64,000 nucleotides of DNA from Streptomyces sp. NBS 14/10 (GCF_002224125.1 NZ_NCSM01000022.1:329979-393978), one strand, 5' to 3'. Numbered from the stretch's first letter, positions 37,449 through 46,483 are shown. Notes: generated by a model not told the origin, from the sequence alone. Numbers and translations: made by a program.

Positions 37449-38969
37449 TCAGGCCACGTAGCTGCGTGGGACCTGGGCCTCCACCACGGCGCCGCTCGCG
37501 ACCAGGTCCGCCGCGGCGGCCAGGCGGGTGGCGGCCTTGTCGGCGACCGCGCCGGCGACGGTGAACGGAAGCCGTACGTACCCCTCGAAGGCGCCGTCGA
37601 CCCCGAAGCGGGGGCCCGAGGGGACCCGTACGCCAAGCCGCTCGCCCGTCTCCGCGATCCGTGACCCGGACAGGCCGCCGGTGCGGGTCCAGAGGGTGAG
37701 CCCGCCGTGCGGTACGGCGAACTCCCAGTCGGGGAGGTGGCGGCGGACGGCGGCGACGAGCTCGTCGCGGTTCTCCCGCGCCTGCGCGCGGCGCAGCTCG
37801 ACCGCCTCGTCCCAGCCGCCGGTGGCCAGCAGCCAGCCCACGGCGAGCTGTTCGACGACCGGGGTGCCCATGTCCGCGTAGGCGCGGGCCGCGACCAGGC
37901 TGCGGATGATGTCGGGGGCGGCGCGCACCCAGCCGATGCGCAGCCCGGCCCAGAAGGACTTGCTCGCCGAGCCGACGGTGACGACGGCGCTGCCCCCGGG
38001 GTCGAGCGCGGCGACCGGCCGGGGCGGCTCCACCTCGTCGTCCAGCTGCAGCTCGGCCATGGTCTCGTCGACGACGAGCACGGTCCCGGCCGAGCGCGCC
38101 GCGTCGACGAGCTGTCTGCGCTGCTCGTCGGTGGCGAGCGAGCCGGTGGGGTTGTGGAAGTCGGCGACGACGTACGCCATCCGCGGCGCGGCCTCGCGCA
38201 GCGTCTGCCGCCAGGCCGGCAGGTCCCAGCCCGCGAGCCCGGGCCCCATGGCCACGGGCACCAGCCGGGTGCCGGCCTCCCGCAGGAGCTGGAGGACGTT
38301 CGCGTACGAGGGCGACTCGACGGCGACCCGCTCACCGTGGCGGACGAACAGCCGGCAGATGGCGGCCACCGCGCCCATGGCCCCGGTGGTCACCATGATC
38401 TGCTCGGGCATGGTCGCTATACCGCGGGCGGTATAGCGATCGGCGAGGGCCTGGCGCAGCGCGGGCAGCCCGGCGGGGTAGTCGCCGTGGGTGTGGGCGT
38501 ACGGCGGGAGCTCTTCCAGGGCGCCGCGCATGGCCCGGGTCAGCCAGGGCTCGGGTGCGGGCAGGGCCGCACAGCCCAGGTCGATCACGGAGCGCGCGAC
38601 CTCGGGCGGCAGCGGGTCGAGCCCACGGGTGGGCAGCGGGCTCCCGGCGGGCATCGCGGTCCAGCTGCCGGACCCGCGCCGCGACTCCAGGAACCCCTCC
38701 TGGCGCAGCGCCTCGTACGCGGCGGCCACCGTGGTCCGGCTGACCCCCAGGGCCGCGGCGAGCTCGCGCTCGGCGGGCAGCCGCGCGGCGACCGGGACGC
38801 GGCCTTCGAGGACGAGCAGCCGTACGCGATCGGCGAGCGAACGGTACGCGGGTACGCGCCGGCCGCCCGTCACCGAGACGATCGCCGCGGCCTCGGCCTC
38901 GCGTGTGTGCTCCGGCCCGAGCAGGCGAGCCAACTGGGGTGCTCCCACCGCGGATGTCCACGGACTCAT
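37449..38969 (-). CDS. MocR-type regulator (GntR HTH fused to aminotransferase-like domain)
   Basis: 506 residues from ATG 38969. Residues about 40-105 are a GntR winged helix (LADRVRLLVLEGRVPVAARLPAERELAAALGVSRTTVAAAYEALR). Residues from about 130 are a fold-I aminotransferase domain: DYPAGLPALRQALADRY, DFHNPTGSLATDEQRR, VVDETMAELQ and the PLP-lysine region GSASKSFWAGLRIGW. It is divergent from a YczE-type membrane protein, the same arrangement as yczR/yczE in other bacteria, and probably activates or represses that gene using PLP as cofactor. Confidence 0.88.
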   Translation of the reverse strand: MSPWTSAVGAPQLARLLGPEHTREAEAAAIVSVTGGRRVPAYRSLADRVRLLVLEGRVPVAARLPAERELAAALGVSRTTVAAAYEALRQEGFLESRRGSGSWTAMPAGSPLPTRGLDPLPPEVARSVIDLGCAALPAPEPWLTRAMRGALEELPPYAHTHGDYPAGLPALRQALADRYTARGIATMPEQIMVTTGAMGAVAAICRLFVRHGERVAVESPSYANVLQLLREAGTRLVPVAMGPGLAGWDLPAWRQTLREAAPRMAYVVADFHNPTGSLATDEQRRQLVDAARSAGTVLVVDETMAELQLDDEVEPPRPVAALDPGGSAVVTVGSASKSFWAGLRIGWVRAAPDIIRSLVAARAYADMGTPVVEQLAVGWLLATGGWDEAVELRRAQARENRDELVAAVRRHLPDWEFAVPHGGLTLWTRTGGLSGSRIAETGERLGVRVPSGPRFGVDGAFEGYVRLPFTVAGAVADKAATRLAAAADLVASGAVVEAQVPRSYVA

Positions 38970-39004
38970 CGTCTGCGGTCCACCTTTCCGGAATTGGCCA
39001 TAGA

Positions 39005-39050
39005 ACTGGACTGGTCTCGGGGTACAGAGTGACACGCCACAGTCCACTGC
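39005..39050. promoter_or_regulatory. MocR-type operator repeats in the yczR/yczE gap
   Basis: The direct repeat ACTGG-ACTGG (39005-39014) and the inverse CAGTCCACTG (39040-39049) lie between the divergent genes. Paired direct repeats are usual for MocR regulators. The adjacent MocR protein is the expected binder. Confidence 0.5.
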
Positions 39051-39089
39051 CTCCACCGGCAAGGCCACTTCAGCCTCTGGGAGCCTTCT

Positions 39090-39887
39090 TTGTCCGCGCC
39101 ACCCGTACCGCCCACGTCGTCCGAGCCATCACCTGAGCCGTCACCTGAGCCGTCGTCCGCGTCGTCCGAACCCCCTGAGCCATCGCCGCCCCCGTCCCCC
39201 GGCCCCCGCCTCGCGCGCCGTCTGGTCCACCTCTACGCGGGGCTGGTGCTGTACGGCGTGAGCATGGCGCTCCAGTTGCGCGCCGGACTCGGGCTCGACC
39301 CCTGGGACGTCTTCCACCAGGGCGTCGCCGGGCACACCTCGCTGTCCTTCGGCACGGTGACCATCGTGGTCGGCGCCGCCGTACTGCTGCTGTGGATCCC
39401 GCTGCGGCAGCGCCCGGGGTTGGGCACGGTGTCCAATGTGGCGGTGATCGGCGTCGTGGTGGATATCACACTCTGGCTGATGCCGGACCTTCACGCGCTG
39501 GCCCTGCGGATCCCGCTGCTGGTGTTCTCGGTGATCCTCAACGGCGCGGCCACCGGCCTCTACATCTCGGCCCACTTCGGACCGGGCCCGCGGGACGGGC
39601 TGATGACCGGGCTGCACCGGCGCACCGGCCGCTCGGTGCGGCTGATGCGGACCACGATCGAGGTGACGGTGCTGGCGGTGGGATTCGCGCTGGGCGGGTC
39701 CGTGGGTGTCGGCACGGTGCTCTACGCGCTGACCATCGGGCCGCTCGCCCAGTATTTCCTGCGCTTCTTCGCACTTCCCTCGCCCGCGGGCGAGCACTCG
39801 CCGGTCGTCGCACAGAGCAAAGCACAAGAAACGCAGAAAACAACGAAAACGCAAACAACACGGACAGCGATACATGACCGGATTTAG
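39090..39887 (+). CDS. YczE/YitT-type integral membrane protein
   Basis: 265 residues from TTG 39090 (GGGAG at 39079-39083). A Pro/Ser/Glu-rich N-terminus of about 40 residues is followed by five or six membrane segments: LVHLYAGLVLYGVSMALQLRAGLGLDPWDVFHQG, VTIVVGAAVLLLWIPL, VAVIGVVVDITLWLM and PLLVFSVILNGAATGLYI. GPRDGLMTGLHRRTG is typical of YczE proteins. The function is unknown; control by the divergent MocR protein is likely. The C-terminal tail is Lys/Thr/Gln-rich. Confidence 0.83.
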   Translation: MSAPPVPPTSSEPSPEPSPEPSSASSEPPEPSPPPSPGPRLARRLVHLYAGLVLYGVSMALQLRAGLGLDPWDVFHQGVAGHTSLSFGTVTIVVGAAVLLLWIPLRQRPGLGTVSNVAVIGVVVDITLWLMPDLHALALRIPLLVFSVILNGAATGLYISAHFGPGPRDGLMTGLHRRTGRSVRLMRTTIEVTVLAVGFALGGSVGVGTVLYALTIGPLAQYFLRFFALPSPAGEHSPVVAQSKAQETQKTTKTQTTRTAIHDRI

Positions 39888-40055
39888 CCCTCGCGGGTGC
39901 GGAGCGGTAGTGTACGCCCTCGGCCCACAAGGCGGACCGTTACTGCGCGCTAAAGTACCAGAAACGCTGGGTGACATCTGCTGCCAGATGTGACAAACCG
40001 GGCGCCTGTGGGTAGAACAACGGGGCGGCACGACGGGCGACGCATGTCCCAGTAC

Positions 40056-40083
40056 GGGAATCTTCACCGCCGACCGGACGTTG
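40056..40083 (+). promoter_or_regulatory. SigR-type promoter of rbpA
   Basis: GGGAAT (40056-40061), an 18-base spacer and GTTG (40080-40083) match the SigR consensus GGGAAT-N18/19-GTT. RbpA is a known SigR-regulon member in Streptomyces coelicolor. The ATG follows 60 bases downstream. Confidence 0.75.
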
Positions 40084-40143
40084 ACCGGATGACGACGACA
40101 GCGACACCTGTCCTGTGGGCGACAAGCCCGGGAGGCACGATTC

Positions 40144-40518
40144 ATGAGTGAGCGAGCTCTCCGCGGCACGCGACTCGTGGTGACCAGCTACGAGACCGAC
40201 CGCGGCATCGATCTGGCCCCGCGCCAGGCGGTGGAGTACGCATGCCAGAACGGACATCGATTCGAGATGCCGTTCTCGGTAGAGGCGGAGATCCCGCCCG
40301 AGTGGGAGTGCAAGGCATGTGGTGCCGTAGCACTCCTGGTGGACGGCGACGGTCCTGAGGAGAAGAAGGCCAAGCCGGCGCGCACGCACTGGGACATGCT
40401 CATGGAGCGGCGCACCCGTGAAGAGCTCGAGGAGGTGCTGGCCGAGCGGCTGGCCGTACTGCGCTCCGGCGCTATGAACATCGCTGTGCATCCGCGCGAC
40501 ACCCGTAAGTCTGCCTGA
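40144..40518 (+). CDS. rbpA: RNA polymerase-binding protein RbpA
   Basis: 124 residues, the usual length. The actinobacterial RbpA pattern is clear: MSERALRGTRLVVTSYETDRGIDLAPRQ, the central domain (YACQNGHRFEMPFSVEAEIPPEWECKACGAVALLVDG) with Cys-X-X-Cys, the basic linker EEKKAKPARTHWDML and the C-terminal sigma-binding helix MERRTREELEEVLAERLAVLR. It stabilises the principal sigma factor on RNA polymerase. A SigR-type promoter lies upstream and a perfect hairpin downstream. Confidence 0.97.
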   Translation: MSERALRGTRLVVTSYETDRGIDLAPRQAVEYACQNGHRFEMPFSVEAEIPPEWECKACGAVALLVDGDGPEEKKAKPARTHWDMLMERRTREELEEVLAERLAVLRSGAMNIAVHPRDTRKSA

Positions 40519-40559
40519 TCACACGACGGCAACCGACAGCGACAACAGCGACATATCAA

Positions 40560-40594
40560 GGGCCGGGGCCACTGCCGAGCAGTGGCCCCGGCCC
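40560..40594. terminator. Perfect 15-bp hairpin terminator after rbpA
   Basis: GGGCCGGGGCCACTG (40560-40574), loop CCGAG, then CAGTGGCCCCGGCCC (40580-40594). It lies between rbpA and the converging fxsA gene and should act on both strands. There is no long T-run. Confidence 0.85.
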
Positions 40595-40648
40595 TTGTCG
40601 ACCCCGCGTAACGGGACGGGAACGCGACGGGACCGGACCGCGAGCGCG

Positions 40649-41227
40649 TCAGTCCCGGCGCGCCGAGTGCGGGTCCTCGTCGTCCCGTATGACCTCGCCC
40701 TGGATGACCTCGCCCTGGATGACCTTGCCGTCGGGGTGGCGCATCCGGTCCTGGCTCGAGTCCGGCCCCGGCCCGAAGCCGCCGCCCATCGGCCCGGGCA
40801 CATACCCGACCCGGCGCCTGAGCAGCGCCTCCACCCGGCCGCGCAGCAGCGCGCGCGTCGGCGGGAACAGACACACCAGCGCGGCCACATCCGAGATCAG
40901 GCCGGGAATCATCAGCAGCAGCCCGCCGAGCATCGTGAAGCTGCTGCCCGTCCCCGCCGCCGGGTCCTGCGGCGCGGCGCCCGGCTGCATGGACCGCGAG
41001 AGGTTCTGCCAGGCCCGGCGGCCGGCCCGCTTGATCACGGCCGAGCCGACCACCACTCCGGCGAGCAACAGCAGAAAGACCGTGAACCCGCCGGCGGCCT
41101 CCGCCACCACGGTCAGCAGCCAGATCTCCAGCACCAGCCAGGCCGCGATCCCCAGCGGCAGGAAGGTGCGGAGGCGGGAGCGCTTGGGGCGGGTCGGGTC
41201 GGTCTGCTGCTGCGACGGGCCGGTCAT
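40649..41227 (-). CDS. fxsA: FxsA-family membrane protein
   Basis: 192 residues. FxsA features: FLPLGIAAWLVLEIWLLTVVAEAAGGFTVFLLLLAGVVVGSAVIKRAGRRA with Glu and Gly in the first helices, and GGLLLMIPGLISDVAALVCLFPPTR. ATG 41227 is better spaced from GGAG than ATG 41230. A C-terminal cytoplasmic tail contains KVIQGEVIQGEVIRDDED, a 15-base tandem repeat. In E. coli FxsA affects phage F exclusion; the natural role is unclear. Confidence 0.87.
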   Translation of the reverse strand: MTGPSQQQTDPTRPKRSRLRTFLPLGIAAWLVLEIWLLTVVAEAAGGFTVFLLLLAGVVVGSAVIKRAGRRAWQNLSRSMQPGAAPQDPAAGTGSSFTMLGGLLLMIPGLISDVAALVCLFPPTRALLRGRVEALLRRRVGYVPGPMGGGFGPGPDSSQDRMRHPDGKVIQGEVIQGEVIRDDEDPHSARRD

Positions 41228-41328
41228 CATGCTCCAAGTGTGCCCGGCCCGGCGGCAAAGCCGGGCCCCGGGGGCCAAAGATCTCCGCGGGGAGATCCGA
41301 TGCCGCGGCTGAGCGGCCCCGGGGTCGC

Positions 41329-42315
41329 TCAGGAGGGGTCGCGCCCCAGCAGTTTGTTCGCCCGGGAGCTCACGCCCCAGGTGGCGACCCGCCAGAACGC
41401 CTCGGTGACGATGTCCCGGCTCATCTTGCTGTCGCCCCGCTCACGCTCGACGAACGTCACCGGGACCTCGATCACATGGAAGCCCGCCTTGACCGCGCGC
41501 CAGGCCATGTCGATCTGGAAGCAGTAGCCCTGGGAGGCGACCGCGTCCATGCCGAGCCCTTCCAGCGTCTCCTTGCGGAAGGCGCGGAAGCCGGCCGTCA
41601 CATCGCGGATCGGCACATCCAGCAGGATCCGGGAGTAGGTGCTGGCACCGCGCGAAAGGTACTCCCGCCGCTTGGGCCAGTTGACGATGCGGCCGCCGGG
41701 CACCCAGCGCGAGCCGATCACCAGATCGGCGCCCTTGAGCGCGGTCAGCAGCCGGGGCAGCTCCTCGGGCTGATGCGAGCCGTCGGCGTCCATCTCGACC
41801 AGTACGCCGTAGCCGTTCTCGATGCCCCAGCGGAACCCGGCGAGGTAGGCGGCGCCCAGGCCCTCCTTGCCCTTGCGGTGCAGCACGCGCACGTGGTCGT
41901 CCTCGACCGCGAGCTCGTCCGCGACCTTGCCGGTGCCGTCCGGGCTGTTGTCGTCGGCGACGAGCACATGCGCCTCGGGCACGGATTCCCGCACCCGGGC
42001 GACGATCGGCTTGATGTTCTCCGCCTCGTTGTAGGTCGGGATGATCACCAGAACCTTGCCCAGCGGACCGTACTTCCGCCGCCCGCCGTCCCCGTCCCCT
42101 TCGGGCACGGCGTCGCCCTTCTCGCTGCTCCCGCCGCGAGGCGAATCCGCGGCGTCCGAAGTCTGGCGCGGCTCGTCCGCGTCCGAAGTCTGGCGCGGCT
42201 CGTCGGCCTCGCGTGCGTCGCTCACGGCACCATTTTGTTCGCTTCTCCGCCCGCGAGGCGAATCCGCGGCGTCCGAAGTCTGGCGCGGCTCGTCGGCCTC
42301 GCGTGCGTCGCTCAC
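41329..42315 (-). CDS. ppm1: Polyprenol monophosphomannose synthase-like glycosyltransferase
   Basis: 328 residues. From about residue 89 a GT2 domain is present: IPTYNEAENI, LVADDNSPDGTG, LVEMDADGSHQPEE and GSRWVPGGRIVNWPKRREYLSRGAS. It should transfer mannose from GDP-mannose to a polyprenyl phosphate at the membrane. It follows lnt (stop at 42320) with only four bases between; in Mycobacterium tuberculosis the two functions are fused in one protein. The N-terminal 88 residues are a low-complexity repeat made by a 90-base DNA duplication that includes a second in-frame start (GTG 42225). Confidence 0.88.
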   Translation of the reverse strand: MSDAREADEPRQTSDAADSPRGRRSEQNGAVSDAREADEPRQTSDADEPRQTSDAADSPRGGSSEKGDAVPEGDGDGGRRKYGPLGKVLVIIPTYNEAENIKPIVARVRESVPEAHVLVADDNSPDGTGKVADELAVEDDHVRVLHRKGKEGLGAAYLAGFRWGIENGYGVLVEMDADGSHQPEELPRLLTALKGADLVIGSRWVPGGRIVNWPKRREYLSRGASTYSRILLDVPIRDVTAGFRAFRKETLEGLGMDAVASQGYCFQIDMAWRAVKAGFHVIEVPVTFVERERGDSKMSRDIVTEAFWRVATWGVSSRANKLLGRDPS

Positions 42316-42317
42316 GG
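42136..42317. repeat. 90-base tandem duplication at the 5' end of ppm1
   Basis: The coding block beginning GTGAGCGACGC at 42315 recurs at 42225. Both encode VSDAREADEPRQTSDA. A further 27-base partial repeat (DEPRQTSDA) lies inside the second copy. The start codon and the first codons are therefore present twice. Confidence 0.8.
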
Positions 42318-42319
42318 TC

Positions 42320-44065
42320 TTACTGCCCTTTCTCGTCCGTACGTCCCCGACGGCCAATCATGATCGCGGCCGCACAGGAGAGAACGCCCACCATAGCGAG
42401 CACCCACTCGGGGGTCGCACCGACGCGGTCGGCGACAGTCTTGCCATCGCGCAGCGGGACGCGCGCGGTGAGCACATCTTGCGTGAATTCTTTCGTCCGC
42501 TGCTCGATCGTGCCATCGGGCGCGACGACCGCGCTGATACCGCTGGTGGCCGCGGTGACCACCGTGCGGCCGTGCTCGATGGCCCGCAGCCGGCCCATGG
42601 CCAGCTGCTGTTCGGGCTGGCCGGTGCGCCCGTACGTGGCGTTGTTGGTCTGCACGACGATCATGCGGGCGCCCGCGTTGACCGTGTCCCGGACGATCCC
42701 GTCGTACGCGACCTCGAAGCAGATCACATCGCCGAGCCGGGCCGGGCCGACCTTCAGCACCCCCGTGTGGTCACCGGGGTAGAAGTCACGCGGGACCCGC
42801 TTGAACCGGGTGATGACCTTGGAAAGCTGCTCGCGGAACGGGACGTACTCGCCGAAGGGCACCGGGTGCTGCTTGGTGTAGGAGGCGCCGGGGCCGGTCT
42901 TGGGGTCCCAGACGATGCCCTGGTTCAGCACATAGCCCTGCTTGGTGGGGTGGTCGACCAGGGCGCCGACGAGGACGGGCACATCGATCGCCTTCACGGC
43001 CTCGTCGATCCGCGCATACGCCTCCCGATACTGGAAGGGGTCGAGGTCGGAGGCGTTTTCCGGCCAAATCACCAGGTCGGGCTTTTTGATCCGGCCGGCC
43101 TTCACGTCCTTGGCCAACTCGATCGTGGCGTTGACGTGGTTGTTGAGGATCTTCATGGGGCGGCCCAGGAAGTCCATACCGGGCTTCTGGACATTGCCCT
43201 GGACGATCGCGATGTCCACCGCGTCGTCGGCGGCCGTGGGGATCGGCACGGCGAGCCCGGCCACGGTCACGGCCGCGGCCACGGCGACCGATCCGCCGGC
43301 CGCCAGCGCGGCGCGCGGCCGCGGGATGCCGCCGCGCATGCCGTACAGGGCCAGGGCCGCGGCGGCCAGCAGCGTGCCCGTCAGGGCGACCGCAAAGCTG
43401 ACCAGCGGTGCGCCGCCGATCGCGGCGAGCGGCGTAAAGGGCGACCCGGTGTTGGCGAAGGCCAGCCGGCCCCAGGTGAAGCCGCCGAACGGCACCCGCC
43501 CGCGGGCCCACTCCTCGGCGATCCACAGGCAGGCCGCCCACAGGGGCCGCAGCCAGGCCACCGGAAGCCGGGAGGTGAGGGCGAGGGCCGCGCCCAGCGG
43601 CAGGAAGTAGAGCGCCTGGAGGAGCGCGAGGCCCACCGTGGCGTCCCAGCCGACGACGTGCAGCCACTTCAGCAGGACTATGAAGAACGGCACCGCCATC
43701 GCGAACCCGGTCCAGGCGCCCTGCCGGGCCGTACGACCGTGGGTGAGCAGGCTCAGGGCCGCCACGGAGACCAGGGACAGCGGCCACAGCCCGTACGGCG
43801 GGAAGGCGAGGCCCAGCGCGAGACCGAATACGGCCGCGATGGCGCTGCGGCGCGCCTCACGGCGGGCGAGCCGGGCCAGCCGGCGCATCCGGCCGGGGCG
43901 GGCCGACTCGGAACGTGCCTCAGCCGGGGCCTCAGCGTCGGGCGCCAGAGTCTCGGCGTCGGCCGTGGCAGGCGCGGCGGCGGGCTCCGGCTGCTGCTCC
44001 CCCGGTCGGTCTTCGGCCGCGCCCCGGGGGCCGGCCTCGGCGTTGGTTTCGGTACCCGATTGCAC
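42320..44065 (-). CDS. lnt: Apolipoprotein N-acyltransferase
   Basis: 581 residues from GTG 44065, chosen because AGGAAGG sits six bases upstream. An Ala/Glu/Pro-rich cytoplasmic N-terminus of about 60 residues is followed by several membrane segments, then an extracytoplasmic nitrilase-type domain. The catalytic Glu-Lys-Cys triad is visible as WPENAS, YTKQHPVPFGEYVPF and ICFEVAYDG. It adds the third acyl chain to lipoproteins. It is upstream of ppm1 in one unit. A run of 11-base repeats lies before it. Confidence 0.92.
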   Translation of the reverse strand: MQSGTETNAEAGPRGAAEDRPGEQQPEPAAAPATADAETLAPDAEAPAEARSESARPGRMRRLARLARREARRSAIAAVFGLALGLAFPPYGLWPLSLVSVAALSLLTHGRTARQGAWTGFAMAVPFFIVLLKWLHVVGWDATVGLALLQALYFLPLGAALALTSRLPVAWLRPLWAACLWIAEEWARGRVPFGGFTWGRLAFANTGSPFTPLAAIGGAPLVSFAVALTGTLLAAAALALYGMRGGIPRPRAALAAGGSVAVAAAVTVAGLAVPIPTAADDAVDIAIVQGNVQKPGMDFLGRPMKILNNHVNATIELAKDVKAGRIKKPDLVIWPENASDLDPFQYREAYARIDEAVKAIDVPVLVGALVDHPTKQGYVLNQGIVWDPKTGPGASYTKQHPVPFGEYVPFREQLSKVITRFKRVPRDFYPGDHTGVLKVGPARLGDVICFEVAYDGIVRDTVNAGARMIVVQTNNATYGRTGQPEQQLAMGRLRAIEHGRTVVTAATSGISAVVAPDGTIEQRTKEFTQDVLTARVPLRDGKTVADRVGATPEWVLAMVGVLSCAAAIMIGRRGRTDEKGQ

Positions 44066-44177
44066 GTGCTGCCTTCCTGCAAGTCGTGCTGTGGTGAGGT
44101 GACCGTATAACGCGGGGCTCGAATATGTGTCCCGAGGTGCGGAACGCTCAGGCGGACAGGCTGGTTCCCAGGCTGTC

Positions 44178-44272
44178 ACGAGGGCGCCATGAGAGCGACA
44201 TGAGGGCGATATGAACGCGCCACGAGGGCGTCGTGAGTGCGTTGGTCGTCGTGAGTGCGCCATGAGCACACC
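44178..44272. repeat. Eight copies of an 11-base repeat upstream of lnt
   Basis: Consensus (A/G)(T/C)GAGGGCG-C; units start at 44178, 44189, 44200, 44211, 44222, 44233, 44251 and 44262, with a seven-base gap before the seventh. The 11-base period places each copy on nearly the same DNA face. They lie about 110 to 210 bases before the lnt start. The rest of the gap 44066-44674 shows no clear gene. Confidence 0.75.
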
Positions 44273-44674
44273 AGGGGTGCGGAATCGGGGCCCGGCGCCC
44301 TTCGGGCCGGCCTGGGACCCGCTGGCTGCGGATCGACCGAGAGCCGTTGTCTACTGAGCGTCCGGGCCCCTCCCGGGTCGCACCTGCCGACCCGGCGATC
44401 CCTCCCTCGCCCCCGTGCGCTGGACCTGGCTCCCAGCGGTGGCGCACCGGTCGGCGCGCCACCCCATGGCCCAGCGGCGTTCGACGACTGCGTGGAGATT
44501 CCCCGGTCGGACGTCCTGTGGTGGACTCGGCCGAACCTACCGGCCGCCGACCGCACCCTGTCAACACCGGCACGACCTGCGCCGTTTCCCCAAATGAGCA
44601 GGTCAGTACGGACTGTGTTCAGCTACCGCGACAAGCCGGGGGAGCATCGTTCGGCGGTACGACACGGCCGTGCG

Positions 44675-46315
44675 TCACTCGTCCGGCTGGAGGTGGACGG
44701 TCCGCCCGCCGACCACCGTGCGCACGCAGACCGGGAGTTGGCCGCCGGGTGTGAGGTCGGGCAGCCCCGGGGTCCCCGAGCGCGGATCGGTCGACCAGTC
44801 GGCGACCCGCGTGTCGGGCACCTGTACGACGAGCTCACCGGTGCGCCAGACCGCGTAGTCGGCGGGCGCGCCGGGCACCAGGACGCCCGCGTCGTCACGC
44901 CCGATGGCCCGCCAGCCGCCGCGGGTGTGCGCGGTGAAGGCGGCGCGGGCGGAGACGCGATGCTCGGGGGTGCGGTGGAAGGCGGCGGCGCGGACGGTGC
45001 CCCAGGGGTCGAGCGGGGTGACCGGGCTGTCGGAGCCGAGCGCCAGGGGCACGCCGGCGCGCAGCAGCGCGGCGAAGGGGTTGAGGGTACGGGCGCGCTC
45101 CGGGCCGAGCCGCTGTGCGTACATGCCCGTCTCGCCGCCCCAGACGGCGTCGAAGGCGGGCTGGACGGAGGCGGTGAGGCCGAGTTCGGCGAAGGCCGCG
45201 ATGGCCTCGGGGGTGAGCATTTCGGCGTGCTCGACGCGGTGGCGGGCGGCGCGGACGCGGGCGAGGCCGACCTTGTCGGCGGCCGCCCGTACGCCCTCCA
45301 CGACGGTGGTCACGGCGGCGTCGCCGATGGCGTGGAAGCCGCCCTGCAGCCCGGCCTCGGTACAGGCGATGACATGGGCGGCGACGGCCGCCGCGTCCAG
45401 GTGGGCGGTGCCGGTGTGCGGGGCGTCGGCGTACGGCTCGTGCAGATGCGCGGTGTGCGAGCCGAGCGAGCCGTCGACGAAGAGGTCGCCCGCCGCGCCG
45501 AGGGCGCCGAGGTCGCGCACCTTGTCCAGGTCTGCGGCGCTCGCGGCGGCCTCCGCCCAGTAGCCGAAGACGCGCGGGCCCGGCTCCTCGGCGGCCAGCC
45601 GCAGCAGCCCGGTGAGGTCGTCCTCGGCGGAGATGTCGGGGCCCGCGCACTCGTGGACCGAGCCGATGCCGAGCGAGGCGGCGCGGGCGAGGGCGGCGCG
45701 CTGGGCGTCGGCGCGCTGCCGGGCGGTCACGGCGGCGCGGGCCGCGGCGCGTACGGCGTGGTGGGCGGCGCCGGTCAGCGGCCCGCCGGGATGGAATCCG
45801 GGCAGCTCGGCGACGCCGGGGACCAGGTCGAGCAGGGCGGTGGTGACGACGGCGGAGTGCACATCGATGCGGGTGAGATAGAGCGGGCGGCCGCCGGCGG
45901 CCTCGTCGAGCTCGGCGCGGGTGGGGGGCCGCCCCTCGGGCCAGCCGCTGGCGTCCCAGCCGTGGCCGAGCAGGATCCGGTCGTCGGGGTGGGCCCCGGC
46001 GTACGCGCGCACGCGGCCGAGCGCGTCCGCGAGCGTACGGGCGCCCGCGAGGTCGAGGCCGGTGAGGGCGAGTCCGGTGGCGGTGGTGTGCACATGCGCG
46101 TCGGTGAACGCGGGGGTGACCAGCGCCCCGTCGAGGTGGACCACCTCGTCCACACCGTCGGCGAAGCTGTCCGCGGCGCCCTCCGAGCCGACCCAGGCGA
46201 CGGTGCCCCGCTCGACCACCATGGCGGTGGCGAACGGGTCGGCGGGGCTGTGCACCTCGCCGCCGCGCAGCAGAACGGTGCGGCCTTCGGCCTGGTCGGA
46301 TGTGGGGTCGTTCAC
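44675..46315 (-). CDS. Amidohydrolase of the YtcJ type
   Basis: 546 residues from GTG 46315 with GAGG upstream; ATG 46351 or the ATG at 46378 are in frame but lack a ribosome binding site. A metal-dependent hydrolase pattern is seen: PAFTDAHVHTTATG (HxH), GHGWDASGWPEG, FVDGSLGSHTAHL, GFHAIGDAAV, HRVEHAEMLTPE and LGSDSPVTPLDPW. Such enzymes hydrolyse amide or related bonds of diverse substrates. The substrate is unknown. It lies just after an Lrp-type regulator on the same strand. Confidence 0.82.
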   Translation of the reverse strand: MNDPTSDQAEGRTVLLRGGEVHSPADPFATAMVVERGTVAWVGSEGAADSFADGVDEVVHLDGALVTPAFTDAHVHTTATGLALTGLDLAGARTLADALGRVRAYAGAHPDDRILLGHGWDASGWPEGRPPTRAELDEAAGGRPLYLTRIDVHSAVVTTALLDLVPGVAELPGFHPGGPLTGAAHHAVRAAARAAVTARQRADAQRAALARAASLGIGSVHECAGPDISAEDDLTGLLRLAAEEPGPRVFGYWAEAAASAADLDKVRDLGALGAAGDLFVDGSLGSHTAHLHEPYADAPHTGTAHLDAAAVAAHVIACTEAGLQGGFHAIGDAAVTTVVEGVRAAADKVGLARVRAARHRVEHAEMLTPEAIAAFAELGLTASVQPAFDAVWGGETGMYAQRLGPERARTLNPFAALLRAGVPLALGSDSPVTPLDPWGTVRAAAFHRTPEHRVSARAAFTAHTRGGWRAIGRDDAGVLVPGAPADYAVWRTGELVVQVPDTRVADWSTDPRSGTPGLPDLTPGGQLPVCVRTVVGGRTVHLQPDE

Positions 46316-46483
46316 GGCGGGCTGCCTCGCGGGGTCGGATCGGGCGTGCATGCGATACGCGTGCGTGCTGGTACGCATGCTCGCGCAAGGCGTAGGTGCG
46401 GCACGCGTACGTGCGGTACGCCCCTCAGTCTCGCCCCTCGGCGGAGCCGGGCCGCACCAGGGTGGGCCTTCGCGGGGCGGGAT

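Noticed and set aside
44273..44674. A small gene between lnt and the amidohydrolase gene
   Set aside because: Open frames exist but are Arg/Pro/Thr-rich, lack a good ribosome binding site and overlap repeats; nothing supports a protein.
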